The notes under the pieces: model-generated
Told to the model about the DNA's origin: nothing
Seen by the model: only the letters and a program-made list of their open reading frames with translations
Databases searched by the model: none
Shown: one piece after another, positions 41,421 through 49,643 of the stretch
How the letters are laid out: the number at the start of each line of letters is the position of its first letter
Numbering within the stretch: the stretch's first letter is position 1
Assembly: GCA_035550795.1 (NCBI GenBank)
Contig: DASZOL010000008.1
Location: forward strand, 124,001-188,000
Source: DASRDR01 sp035550795
GTDB lineage: Bacteria > Methylomirabilota > Methylomirabilia > Rokubacteriales > DASRDR01
DNA length: 64,000 nucleotides
Direction: 5' to 3'
Translations under genes and position numbers: made by a program

Positions 41421-42572
41421 TCACCGCACGGACAGCGGAACGGGCGGCAGGAGCAGGAAGAGCAGGACCAGCGCGAACAGCCCGAGCGCGCGCCGGCGGC
41501 CGTCGAGGGGCGTGACGTCGTCCATGGTCGGGCCGTGGCGGAAGCCCATGATGCCGACGATCAGCGCCGCCCAGACGAGCCAGTTGATGCTCCCGAAGGC
41601 GAGCCCGATCAACACGAGACCACCGACCGCCAGCTTCGAGATGAGCGCATGGCGACTGCCGAACAGGGCGTAGACGATGTGCCCGCCGTCCAGCTGACCC
41701 GCCGGGATGAGGTTCAGGGCCGTGACGAAGAACCCGAACCAGGCCGCGACCCCGACCGGGTGAAGCAGGATGTCGAAGTCGGATGGCAGTGGGCCCAGCG
41801 TCAGGCGCTCGATGAGCTTGGGGAGGACGGCGTCGCCGAACTGCACGTAGGCGCCCTCGGCCGGCCCCTGAGGAATCCGGACCACCGTCGACAGCTTGAG
41901 CCCGAGCACGTAGATCGGCACCGCCACCACGAGACCGGCAAGCGGCCCCGCCACCGCCATGTCGAACAGGGCGCGGCGATCCCGGATCGCGCCGCGAAGC
42001 CGGATCACCGCCCCGAGCGTCCCCAGCAGAAAGGGCGGAACCGGCGGGACCGGGATGAAGTAGGGGAGCGAGACCGGCATCCCATGCCGGCGGCCGAGCG
42101 TGTAGTGCCCGAACTCGTGGACGCCGAGGATCCCCAGGAGCGCCGCGGCGAACGGCAAGCCGACGGCGATCCGGCCGGGGTGCGCCCACAGCTCGCCGGG
42201 CGAGACGCCCCCGAGGATCAGGGTGCCGGCGAGGAGCGTGGTGACGACGGTCGCGAGGAACAGCCCGAGATGGACCAGCGGCCGCGACGGCTCGACGGCG
42301 TCGACCTGGGCGAGCGCGTGCACCCATACGGTCCCCTGGTCCTCGCGGAGGAACGGCGTGTATCCGTGCGGGGCCAGGCGGGGACGGAGGCGCTCGAGCG
42401 CCACGGTGGGCTCCACGAGGAGCCGGCCGCCGAACGCCAGCGAGCGCCCGAGGATCCGGCGGTCCTGGACGACCAGGACGTCGTCGAGCTGGCGCCGGAG
42501 CAGCGCCTCCAGCGGGAACAGCTCGTCCCAGCTCGGGGGCTCCTCGGGGCGTTGGCGGGACCAGAAGGGCAC
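41421..42572 (-). CDS. Site-2 protease family (M50) membrane protein
   Basis: 383 residues, GTG start. A soluble N-terminal domain of about 125 residues is followed by membrane helices with the zinc site GVHEFGHYTLGRRHG (HExxH) near residue 150 and the third-ligand motif NLIPAGQLDGGHIVYAL near 285. PYFIPVPPVPPFLLGTLGAV and LFDMAVAGPLAGLVVAVP between them match the group of M50 proteins of cyanobacterial and plant EGY type. It should cut membrane proteins within the bilayer, possibly to release a regulator. Ribosome site GAGGAGC. Confidence 0.9.
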   Translation of the reverse strand: MPFWSRQRPEEPPSWDELFPLEALLRRQLDDVLVVQDRRILGRSLAFGGRLLVEPTVALERLRPRLAPHGYTPFLREDQGTVWVHALAQVDAVEPSRPLVHLGLFLATVVTTLLAGTLILGGVSPGELWAHPGRIAVGLPFAAALLGILGVHEFGHYTLGRRHGMPVSLPYFIPVPPVPPFLLGTLGAVIRLRGAIRDRRALFDMAVAGPLAGLVVAVPIYVLGLKLSTVVRIPQGPAEGAYVQFGDAVLPKLIERLTLGPLPSDFDILLHPVGVAAWFGFFVTALNLIPAGQLDGGHIVYALFGSRHALISKLAVGGLVLIGLAFGSINWLVWAALIVGIMGFRHGPTMDDVTPLDGRRRALGLFALVLLFLLLPPVPLSVR

Positions 42573-42643
42573 GCGATGCTCCTCGCGCTCAGCCTATCAC
42601 GGGCCCGCCGGGGCCCGGGCGCTCGCATGCCGTCCGCCGGCTC

Positions 42644-43171
42644 TCACTCCCCAGTGGGCTCGTCGCCGACGCGCATCAGTCGATCCACGAGGGGCGAGAC
42701 GGCGCCGAGGCCCGCGGTGAGATAGAGCGCCGCCACGACAGCCTCCACAGCGCTCGCCAGCACCGAGTCCTTGTCCCGCCCCGCGTGCTGCGCCTCCCCG
42801 CGCCCGAGGCGAAGGCAGGGGGCCACGCGAAGTTCCCGTCCCCACGCGGCCAGGCCTCGGCTGGACACGATCTCCGCCCGCCGCACCGTGAGGCGGCCGG
42901 GCCCGGCGCCCGGCTCGCGCCGGACCAGGAGGTCCGCCACGACGAGGCCCAGAACGGCGTCGCCGAGGAAGGCGAGGCCCTCGTTGTGGGGAGTCGGCGG
43001 GTGCTCGTGCGCGTAGGAGGGGTGCGTCAGGGCCTGGAGGAGGAGGTCGGGCGGCACGGCGCGTCCCAATCGCGCCGAGAGCGCCGCCAGGGCGTCAGGC
43101 CCCGCCCCCTCGGACTCGCGAGGGGCGCCGCCCTGCCCCTCGGTCGGCGGAGGCGCGGCGGCGTGACTCAG
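42644..43171 (-). CDS. rnc: Short RNase III-like protein without dsRNA-binding domain
   Basis: About 175 residues if CTG 43171, which overlaps the fabF stop as CTGA, is the start; TTG or GTG further in would cut the first helix. Only the endonuclease domain is present: LLLQALTHPSYAHEH and NEGLAFLGDAVLG (Glu and Asp kept; the second Glu of NERLEF is Ala). The late motif reads LASAVEAVVAALYL where RNase III has ADxxE, so Ser stands at the catalytic Asp and Glu is kept. No dsRNA-binding domain follows; the next gene begins soon after. Position after acpP-fabF is the standard place of rnc. It may be impaired, Mini-III-like, or specialised. Confidence 0.8.
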   Translation of the reverse strand: MSHAAAPPPTEGQGGAPRESEGAGPDALAALSARLGRAVPPDLLLQALTHPSYAHEHPPTPHNEGLAFLGDAVLGLVVADLLVRREPGAGPGRLTVRRAEIVSSRGLAAWGRELRVAPCLRLGRGEAQHAGRDKDSVLASAVEAVVAALYLTAGLGAVSPLVDRLMRVGDEPTGE

Positions 43172-44424
43172 GCGCGCCAGCGCCGGAACGCCAGGGTTGC
43201 GTTGGTGCCGCCGAACCCGAACCCGTTCGAGAGCGCCGTCTCGACCTCCGCCTTCCGGGCCACGTTCGGCACGTAGTCGAGGTCGCAGTCCGGATCCGGC
43301 GTCTCGTAGTTGATCGTCGGCGGCAAGATGCCCTGCTGGAGGGCCAGCACGGTGACGACGGCCTCGATGCCTCCCGCGGCGCCCAGGAGATGGCCGGTCA
43401 TCGACTTCGTGGACGAGACCGCCAGGCGGTGCGCATGGGCGCCGAACACCTGCTTGATCGCGAGGGTCTCCGTCTTGTCGTTGTACGGGGTCGAGGTGCC
43501 GTGGGCGTTGATGTACCCCACGTCCTCGGGCCGGAGGCCGCCGTCCCTGAGCGCGCATGTCATGGCACGCACGGCCCCGTCGCCGTCCGGATCGGGGGCA
43601 GTCATGTGGTACGCGTCGGCCGTCATGCCGTAGCCAACGACCTCCGCGTAGACCCGCGCGCCGCGCCGGCGCGCGTGCTCGGCATTCTCCAGCACCACGA
43701 CGCCGGCGCCCTCACCGGGCACGAACCCGTCGCGGGCGGCGTCGAAGGGTCGCGAGGCCCGCACCGGATCGTCGTTGCGGGTGGACAGCGCCTTCATCTG
43801 GGCGAACCCGCCGATGGGCAGCTCGTCGATGATCGCCTCCGAGCCGCCCGCGACCATGAGGTCGGCGTCCCCACGCTGGATGATCCGGAAGGCGTCGCCG
43901 ATCGCGTGGTTCCCCGTCGCGCACGCGGTCACCACCGAGGAGTTCGGACCCTTCAGCTTGTACCGGATGGACAGCTGCCCGGAGGCCATGTTGACGATGA
44001 GCGACGGGATGAAGAACGGGGAGATGCGCCCTGGCCCCTTCTCGAGGAGCACCCGGTGCCACTCGAGGATGGACAGGATGCCGCCGATGCCGGACCCCAC
44101 GAGCGCCCCGGCGCGCACGGGGTCCACCTGGGAGAAGTCGATCTTGGCGTCCTCGACGGCCTCGACCCCCGCGACGAGGGCGTACTGGATGAAGAGGTCG
44201 AGCTTCTTGAGCTCCTTCTTCTCGATGACCCTGAGCGGGTCGAATCCCTTGACCTCGGCGGCGATCCGGGCGTCGAGCCGCTTGGCGTCGAACCGGGTGA
44301 TGGGACCCACGCCGGACCGGCCCTCGCACACGGCACGCCAGTACTCGGGGACAGAGTTACCCAAAGGCGTCACCGCTCCGAGCCCCGTCACCACGACCCG
44401 TGTCTTGCCGCCGTCCGCTCCCAT
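43168..44424 (-). CDS. fabF: 3-oxoacyl-[ACP] synthase II
   Basis: 418 residues from ATG 44424; the upstream in-frame extension would overlap acpP and adds nothing conserved. VVVTGLGAVTPLGNSV opens the protein; the catalytic Cys is in VTACATGNHAIGDA, the two His in INAHGTSTPYND and STKSMTGHLLGAAG. GFGFGGTN is near the C-terminus. It elongates acyl-ACP by condensing it with malonyl-ACP, the step giving longer and cis-vaccenoyl chains. It sits between acpP and rnc as usual. Confidence 0.95.
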   Translation of the reverse strand: MGADGGKTRVVVTGLGAVTPLGNSVPEYWRAVCEGRSGVGPITRFDAKRLDARIAAEVKGFDPLRVIEKKELKKLDLFIQYALVAGVEAVEDAKIDFSQVDPVRAGALVGSGIGGILSILEWHRVLLEKGPGRISPFFIPSLIVNMASGQLSIRYKLKGPNSSVVTACATGNHAIGDAFRIIQRGDADLMVAGGSEAIIDELPIGGFAQMKALSTRNDDPVRASRPFDAARDGFVPGEGAGVVVLENAEHARRRGARVYAEVVGYGMTADAYHMTAPDPDGDGAVRAMTCALRDGGLRPEDVGYINAHGTSTPYNDKTETLAIKQVFGAHAHRLAVSSTKSMTGHLLGAAGGIEAVVTVLALQQGILPPTINYETPDPDCDLDYVPNVARKAEVETALSNGFGFGGTNATLAFRRWRA

Positions 44425-44473
44425 CGCTCCAGCCTCCCTCGTCTCTGGCGCCTCGGGACCCTCGGGAGTCGTC

Positions 44474-44719
44474 TCAGGTGTTCTCCTTGATGTAGTGAAT
44501 CGCGTCACCGACGGTCGTGATCTTCTCGGCGTCCTCGTCCGGAATCTCGATGTCGAACTCCTCCTCGAACGCCATCACGAGCTCCACCGTGTCCAGGGAG
44601 TCGGCGCCGAGATCCTCGATGAACTTCGCCGCCGGGATGACGTCGTTCTCCTCGACACCGAGTTGCTCGACGATGATCGCCCTGACACGCTCCTCGACCG
44701 GCTTGTCGCTCGCAGCCAT
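44474..44719 (-). CDS. acpP: Acyl carrier protein
   Basis: 81 residues, acidic. The 4'-phosphopantetheine attachment Ser is in DLGADSLDTVELVMAFEEEF near residue 40. IEDLGADSLD and the EEEFDIEIPDEDAEKI helix are canonical. It carries growing fatty acyl chains for FabD, FabG and FabF, all encoded beside it. Ribosome site GAGGTGAGG before the ATG. Confidence 0.97.
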   Translation of the reverse strand: MAASDKPVEERVRAIIVEQLGVEENDVIPAAKFIEDLGADSLDTVELVMAFEEEFDIEIPDEDAEKITTVGDAIHYIKENT

Positions 44720-44736
44720 GTCCGTCCCTCACCTCC

Positions 44737-45501
44737 TCACATGTACAGCCCGCCGTTGACGTGGATGACCTGGCCCGTGACGTAGCTCGCCCCCTCCGAG
44801 GCCAGGAAACGGACGACCTCTGCCACCTCGCGCGCGGTCCCGATTCGCTTCAGAGGAACCTGGCTGACGTAGGCCTCCCGCATGCTGTCCGACAGGGCCG
44901 CGGCCATGTCCGTCTCGATCAGCCCCGGCGCGACGGCGTTGACCAGGATACCCCAATGGGCCAGCTCCCGCGCCGTGGACTTGGTAAGTCCGATCAGCCC
45001 GGCCTTCGCGGCCGCGTAGTTGGCCTGCCCGGCCGTGCCCATGACCCCGGCCGCCGACGTCACGTTGACGATCCGCCCGGCCCGCTGGCGAATCATCAGC
45101 CGCGCGGCCGCCCGGGTCGCCTGGAACGCGGCCCGGAGGTTGACGCTCAGGACCTCGTCCCAGTCGGCGTCCTTCATCCGGATCAGGAGGCCGTCCTTGG
45201 TGACGCCGGCGTTGTTCACCAGGAGGTCGAGCCGGTCGAACTGCTTGTCGGCCTCGGCCACGATCCGCTGGACGTCCTCGCCTCGGCCCATCTCGGCCAC
45301 GAGCCCCACCGCTCTTCCCGGGCGTGCATCGAGCTCGCGGACGGCCGCTTCGACCCGCGCCGCCTCCCGCCCCGTGAAGAGCACGGAGGCGCCGTCGTCG
45401 AGAAGCGCCTCGACGATCGCGCGGCCGATGCCGCGCGTCCCACCGGTGACCAGGGCGACGCGGCCCTCGAGAGGGCGCCCGGGGGTGCCCGCGTCGCTCA
45501 C
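44737..45501 (-). CDS. fabG: 3-oxoacyl-[ACP] reductase
   Basis: 254 residues from GTG 45501, preceded by GGAGCGGGGG; longer frames upstream overlap nothing conserved. VALVTGGTRGIGRAIVEALL, NNAGVTKDGLLIRM, Ser in VNVTSAAGVMG, YAAAKAG and YVTGQVIHVNGGLYM are the standard FabG set. NADPH-dependent reduction of 3-oxoacyl-ACP. It follows fabD by 83 bases and precedes acpP by 17. Confidence 0.96.
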   Translation of the reverse strand: MSDAGTPGRPLEGRVALVTGGTRGIGRAIVEALLDDGASVLFTGREAARVEAAVRELDARPGRAVGLVAEMGRGEDVQRIVAEADKQFDRLDLLVNNAGVTKDGLLIRMKDADWDEVLSVNLRAAFQATRAAARLMIRQRAGRIVNVTSAAGVMGTAGQANYAAAKAGLIGLTKSTARELAHWGILVNAVAPGLIETDMAAALSDSMREAYVSQVPLKRIGTAREVAEVVRFLASEGASYVTGQVIHVNGGLYM

Positions 45502-45584
45502 CGGGCTACCCCCGCTCCGCGGGAGTTGACCGGACGGCCTCGATCGGACGGCCTTCCGCCGGTGACGGCCTGCGCGCTCACGCC

Positions 45585-46535
45585 TCAGGCCTTCGCGCGC
45601 GCCAACGCTCTGTCGAGACCCGTCAGGTCCTCGACCGCGACGCCGGTGAGCGCGCTGTCGATCCGCCGGAGCAGACCGGTCAGCACCTTGCCCGGTCCCA
45701 CCTCGAGGAACGTGTGACACCCCTCGCGGGCCATGCGTCCGATGCAGTCGGTCCAGCGCACCGGCGCCGTGACCTGCCGAACGAGGAACGGCCGCACCTG
45801 CTCCGCTCGCGTGGTGAGCTCCGCGTCCACGTTGCGGACCACCGGCTGCCTCGGATCCGACGCCGGCAACTGGCCCAGCACGCCGGCCAACCGCTCGGCC
45901 GCCGGCGCCATCAGGCGACAGTGGAAAGGAGCGCTCACCGGCAGCAGGACGCTCCGCTTCCCCCCGCGCGCCGCGGCCAGCGCCACCGCGCGCTCGATCG
46001 CCCTCCGGTGGCCTGCCACCACGATCTGCCCCGGGGAATTGATGTTCGCGACGTCGAGGACCTCGCCATGCGCGGCCTCTCGACAGATATCCTCCACGAC
46101 CGGCAGCTCCACGCCCAGGATGGCGGCCATGGCGCCGACGCCGACGGGAACGGCCTCCTGCATGAACTCGCCTCGGCGCCGCACCGCGGTGACCGCGTCG
46201 GCGAAGCGCAGGGCGCCCGCCACGACAAGCGCGGTGTACTCGCCCAGGCTGTGCCCGCCGACGATCGAGGGCACCAGCCCGCGCTCCGCCAGGAGACGCG
46301 CCCCCGCGACGCTCACCGTGAGCACCGCGGGCTGGGTGTTGGCCGTGAGCTGGAGCTCGGACTCGGGCCCCTCGAAGCAGAGCTTGGCGATGTCGAATCC
46401 GAGCGCGTCGCCGGCTTCCTCGAAGACCGAGCGGGCGGCGGGCGACGCTTCGTGGAACGCGCGCCCCATTCCCACGGCCTGCGAGCCCTGGCCTGGGAAG
46501 CAGAACGCCAGGCGCGCGTCAGCGGGCACGGGCAT
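45585..46535 (-). CDS. fabD: Malonyl-CoA:ACP transacylase
   Basis: 316 residues from ATG 46535; a TTG at 46565 overlaps the plsX stop as TTGA and adds ten residues, so either may be used. CFPGQGSQAVGMG near the start, nucleophile Ser in GGHSLGEYTAL, catalytic His in SAPFHCRLM and the Arg-bearing RGEFMQEAVP segment. It loads malonyl from CoA onto AcpP. Confidence 0.95.
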   Translation of the reverse strand: MPVPADARLAFCFPGQGSQAVGMGRAFHEASPAARSVFEEAGDALGFDIAKLCFEGPESELQLTANTQPAVLTVSVAGARLLAERGLVPSIVGGHSLGEYTALVVAGALRFADAVTAVRRRGEFMQEAVPVGVGAMAAILGVELPVVEDICREAAHGEVLDVANINSPGQIVVAGHRRAIERAVALAAARGGKRSVLLPVSAPFHCRLMAPAAERLAGVLGQLPASDPRQPVVRNVDAELTTRAEQVRPFLVRQVTAPVRWTDCIGRMAREGCHTFLEVGPGKVLTGLLRRIDSALTGVAVEDLTGLDRALARAKA

Positions 46536-46561
46536 AGATGGACACAGGTCCGCGCGCGCTG

Positions 46562-47629
46562 TCAATAGCGACGCGGCGCGTTAGGCTCGGCTGGACCCTC
46601 GTCCGCGCGGCCGCGCCGCGCCTCGGCCAGCGACTGGCCGAGCTCCCCCGCCAGCGCCGCGCGGATGTGGCCGTTCACGTCCGCCGTCACCCATTCCGCG
46701 GCGGTCCGGATCGCGTTCTTGACGGCCCGGGCCGGAGACGCGCCATGGCCGATGATGCACGCGCCGTTGATGCCGAGCAGCGGCGCGCCTCCCGTCTCCG
46801 TGTAGTCGACCCGCTTCCAGAGCCGCCGGAAGGCCGGGCGGACGAGCAGTGCGCTGAGCCTGGTCGCCGGCGAGCGCGTCATCTCCTCGCGCAGGAACTG
46901 GATGAGCATGTCCGCGAGGCTCTCGGAAACCTTGAGGCACACGTTGCCGGTGAACCCGTCCGTCACCACCACGTCGGCATTGCCGTTGTAGACGTCCCGG
47001 CCCTCGACGTTTCCGACGAAGTTGATGGGCGACTCCTCGAGCCGCTTGAACACCTCGCGGACGAACTCGTTGCCCTTGCCCTCCTCCTCGCCGACCGACA
47101 GGAGACCCACCCGCGGGACCGCGACACCCAGGATGTCCCGGGAATAGACGTGCCCCATCACGGCATACTGCGCGAGGTGCCAGGGCTTCGGATCGACGTT
47201 GGCGCCCACGTCCAGCAGGATCGTGCGTCCGCGCTTGTTGGGGAGCACCACGGCGATCGCTGGGCGATCGACGCCCTGCAGGACGCCCAGCGTGAACATC
47301 GCGATGGCCATCGCCGCGCCCGTGTTGCCGGCGGAGATGAAGGCGGCGGCCTCGCCGTCGCGCACGAGCGAGGCGGCGATCCGCATCGACGAGTCGCGCT
47401 TGCGCCGGAGCGCGTGAGAAGGCTGCTCGCCCATCTCGACCACTTGCGAGGCGTGCTTCACCGAGATGGGCAGCGACCCGACGCCATGCCGCGCGAGCTC
47501 GCGCTCGACGACGGCCCGGTCTCCGACCAAGACGACCTCGAGGCCGTACTCGCGCGTCGCGGCGATCGCGCCCTCGACGCTGACGGGGACGCCGCCATCG
47601 CCGCCCATCGCGTCGACGGCGATCCGCAT
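46562..47629 (-). CDS. plsX: Phosphate acyltransferase PlsX
   Basis: 355 residues from ATG 47629 (an ATG ten codons upstream is possible). IAVDAMGGDGG opens the protein, then AFISAGNTGA, LLDVGANVDPKP, VYNGNADVVVTDGFTGNV and GHGASPARAVKNAI, all typical. It converts acyl-ACP to acyl-phosphate, the donor for PlsY in phospholipid synthesis, and links this operon to membrane formation. It lies downstream of rpmF as in most bacteria. Confidence 0.96.
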   Translation of the reverse strand: MRIAVDAMGGDGGVPVSVEGAIAATREYGLEVVLVGDRAVVERELARHGVGSLPISVKHASQVVEMGEQPSHALRRKRDSSMRIAASLVRDGEAAAFISAGNTGAAMAIAMFTLGVLQGVDRPAIAVVLPNKRGRTILLDVGANVDPKPWHLAQYAVMGHVYSRDILGVAVPRVGLLSVGEEEGKGNEFVREVFKRLEESPINFVGNVEGRDVYNGNADVVVTDGFTGNVCLKVSESLADMLIQFLREEMTRSPATRLSALLVRPAFRRLWKRVDYTETGGAPLLGINGACIIGHGASPARAVKNAIRTAAEWVTADVNGHIRAALAGELGQSLAEARRGRADEGPAEPNAPRRY

Positions 47630-47671
47630 CGACCGTTCACCCGGCGGGGCCGGGGGCATGGAGAACGGCGC

Positions 47672-47854
47672 CTAGGCGCCCTCGGTCGAAACGACCTCTC
47701 GTCCCCGGTAGTACCCACAGTGCGGGCAGACGTGATGGGGAACCTTCGGCTCGCGACACTGGGGGCAGATCGACAGCGTGGGAGCGTCGAGCTTGTAATG
47801 CGTGCGGCGCTTCCGGCCGCGCGTGCGCGAGTGACGGCGCTTGGGCAAGGGCAT
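47672..47854 (-). CDS. rpmF: Ribosomal protein L32
   Basis: 60 residues: MPLPKRRHSRTRGRKRRTHY at the N-terminus and four Cys in ICPQC and VCPHCGYYRG, the zinc-binding version. Twelve bases downstream of the yceD gene; the yceD-rpmF-plsX order is one of the most conserved in bacteria. Confidence 0.97.
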   Translation of the reverse strand: MPLPKRRHSRTRGRKRRTHYKLDAPTLSICPQCREPKVPHHVCPHCGYYRGREVVSTEGA

Positions 47855-47866
47855 CGGTCGGGTCTC

Positions 47867-48373
47867 CTATTGGAGGCGTCGGAGCGCCTCGAGCGGTGAC
47901 AGGCGCGGGTCGGTCCCGCGCGTCGCGCACCGGCACTCGGTGACGTTGCGATCGCCGCCGCAGACCGGGCAGAGTCCCCGGCAGTCCGCTCGGCAGAGCG
48001 GCTTCATCGGCAAGGCCAGATCGGTCTCGCTCCGGAGAAGCCCCCCGACGTCGAGAAGATCCGCCTGGTAGAAGTCGACTTCGAGATCGTCGCGCCCGAG
48101 CTCGATCTGCCCGTGGCGCCCACTGGGCTGGGGCATGAGCTGAAGATTGACCTCGATCGGAACGGAGGTCGCGAAGGACGCCACGCACCGGCTGCACACG
48201 AGCTGCGCGGTCGCCCGGAAGCGCCCGCTGATGGCCACCTCCCCCTCGCGCCGCTCCACGAGGAGATCCACGGCATCGAGGCTCCAGCCCGCCTCCGGAT
48301 AGACGTCGGCCAGGGCTGCCGGGGCGAGGAGCCGGAGACCCTCATCCGGAATCTCGGACACCCGGATCTGCAT
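47867..48373 (-). CDS. yceD: YceD / DUF177 family protein
   Basis: 168 residues from ATG 48373. MQIRVSEIPDEGL start, AQLVCSRCVASF with a first Cys pair, LQLMPQPSG, DLEVDFYQADLLDVGGLLRS and the PLCRADCRGLCPVCGGDRN zinc-like Cys cluster. The family is linked to 23S rRNA accumulation in plants and to ribosome assembly in bacteria; first gene of this operon behind the strong promoter, with a leader of about 63 bases. Confidence 0.93.
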   Translation of the reverse strand: MQIRVSEIPDEGLRLLAPAALADVYPEAGWSLDAVDLLVERREGEVAISGRFRATAQLVCSRCVASFATSVPIEVNLQLMPQPSGRHGQIELGRDDLEVDFYQADLLDVGGLLRSETDLALPMKPLCRADCRGLCPVCGGDRNVTECRCATRGTDPRLSPLEALRRLQ

Positions 48374-48443
48374 GCCTGGCCCGCCTGGAACACCCAGTGG
48401 TTGGATAAGTGTCGGAGAAATGAGTCTTTCTAAGGCCTGCGTA

Positions 48444-48473
48444 GTATAGAAGCCCCCCCCCGGAGGTGTCAAG
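48444..48473 (-). promoter_or_regulatory. Strong sigma70 promoter of the yceD-rpmF-plsX-fab operon with a G9 spacer tract
   Basis: Minus strand TTGACA (48468-48473), 18 bases, TATACT (48444-48449). The spacer carries nine consecutive Gs. Slippage in the tract would move the spacer to 17 or 19 bases. Expected start near 48437. Confidence 0.8.
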
Positions 48474-48522
48474 TGAAAAGGCGCCGGGCGCGTCTCCGGA
48501 GCCCTCCGGCGAGGCCCGCTCG

Positions 48523-48551
48523 TTGACGGTCGCCGGGGCGTCTGCTAGCTT
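48523..48551 (+). promoter_or_regulatory. Putative promoter of htpX
   Basis: TTGACG (48523-48528), 17 bases, TAGCTT (48546-48551). Leader of about 58 bases to the ATG at 48616. Divergent from the fab operon promoter 50 bases away. Confidence 0.45.
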
Positions 48552-48615
48552 TCGAGCAGACACCTGACGAGCGGAGGGGAGGCTCCCTGTCCGCGAAGCG
48601 AGGGCAATCGACGAG

Positions 48616-49461
48616 ATGGGCAACATGCTGAAGACGACGGTGCTCCTGGCTCTCCTGACCGGCCTGTTCGTCGCCGTCGGCGGCCTCCTCGGGGGCCGCG
48701 GCGGCATGATGATGGCGTTCGTGTTCGCCCTGGTGATGAACTTCGTGTCCTACTGGTTCTCGGACAAGATCGTCCTGAAGATGTACCGCGCCCAGCCGCT
48801 CGGCGAGTCCGAGGCGCCCGTGGTGCACCGGATCGTGCGGAGCCTGGCCACGAAGGCCGGCATCCCGATGCCGAAGCTCTACCTGCTCCCCTCGGAGGCG
48901 CCCAACGCCTTCGCGACCGGGCGCAGCCCCCAGCACGCCGCGGTCGCGGTGACCCACGGCATCCTCCGGATCATGGACGAAGCTGAGCTGGAGGGGGTGC
49001 TCGCTCACGAGCTCTCTCACGTTCTGAACCGGGACGTCCTGATCTCCACGGTCGCGGCGACGATCGCCGGCGCGATCTCGATGATCGCGAACATGGCCCA
49101 GTGGGGCATGATGTTCGGCGGGTCGCGGGACGACGAGGGCCGCAGCACGAACCCGATCGCGCTGATCCTCACGATCATCCTCGCCCCGCTGGCCGCGCTG
49201 GTCATCCAGATGGCGGTGTCCCGTTCGCGCGAGTACCAGGCCGACACCTCGGGGGCCAAGCTGACGCGCAATCCCCTGGGGCTGGCGTCCGCCCTCGGCA
49301 AGCTCGACCAGGGCAGCCGGATGGTGCCGATGAACGCCAGCCCGGCCACCGCGCACCTGTTCATCGTCAACCCCCTGTCGGGCCGGTCGCTCCTCAGCCT
49401 CTTTGCGACTCACCCGCCGATTCAGGACCGGATCGCGCGGCTGCGGTCGATGCGGGTCTGA
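48616..49461 (+). CDS. htpX: Zinc metalloprotease HtpX
   Basis: 281 residues. Two N-terminal membrane helices (LLALLTGLFVAVGGLL, MMMAFVFALVMNFVSYW), FSDKIVLKMYRAQPL, NAFATGRSPQHAAVAVT, zinc site GVLAHELSHVLNRDV and third ligand Glu in SRSREYQADTSGAKL; two more membrane helices between. It degrades misfolded inner-membrane proteins together with FtsH. Usual length is 280-295. No heat-shock promoter was seen. Confidence 0.95.
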   Translation: MGNMLKTTVLLALLTGLFVAVGGLLGGRGGMMMAFVFALVMNFVSYWFSDKIVLKMYRAQPLGESEAPVVHRIVRSLATKAGIPMPKLYLLPSEAPNAFATGRSPQHAAVAVTHGILRIMDEAELEGVLAHELSHVLNRDVLISTVAATIAGAISMIANMAQWGMMFGGSRDDEGRSTNPIALILTIILAPLAALVIQMAVSRSREYQADTSGAKLTRNPLGLASALGKLDQGSRMVPMNASPATAHLFIVNPLSGRSLLSLFATHPPIQDRIARLRSMRV

Positions 49462-49634
49462 CGGCGGGACGCCCTCCTTCCAACCTGAAGCGCCCGGGGC
49501 CACGGCTGGCGGACACCCTGCTGGCGCGGTCGTGTCTGGACCACGACGTGGAGCGTGTGAGCCGCGACCCTGACTTCATCGCGTTCGCCCGCGACGCAGG
49601 GCTCCGGCGCTTCTCGACGCGGTCGGGGAAGTAG
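49462..49634 (+). other. Possible C-terminal fragment or very small gene before ccmA
   Basis: The frame reads GPRLADTLLARSCLDHDVER and SRDPDFIAFARDAGLRRFST up to TAG at 49632-49634. Its composition looks protein-like, but there is no ATG and only late GTG codons, so it may be a decayed gene end. The TAG is part of the TAGCCT box six bases before the ccmA start. Confidence 0.3.
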
Positions 49635-49643
49635 CCTGACCGC

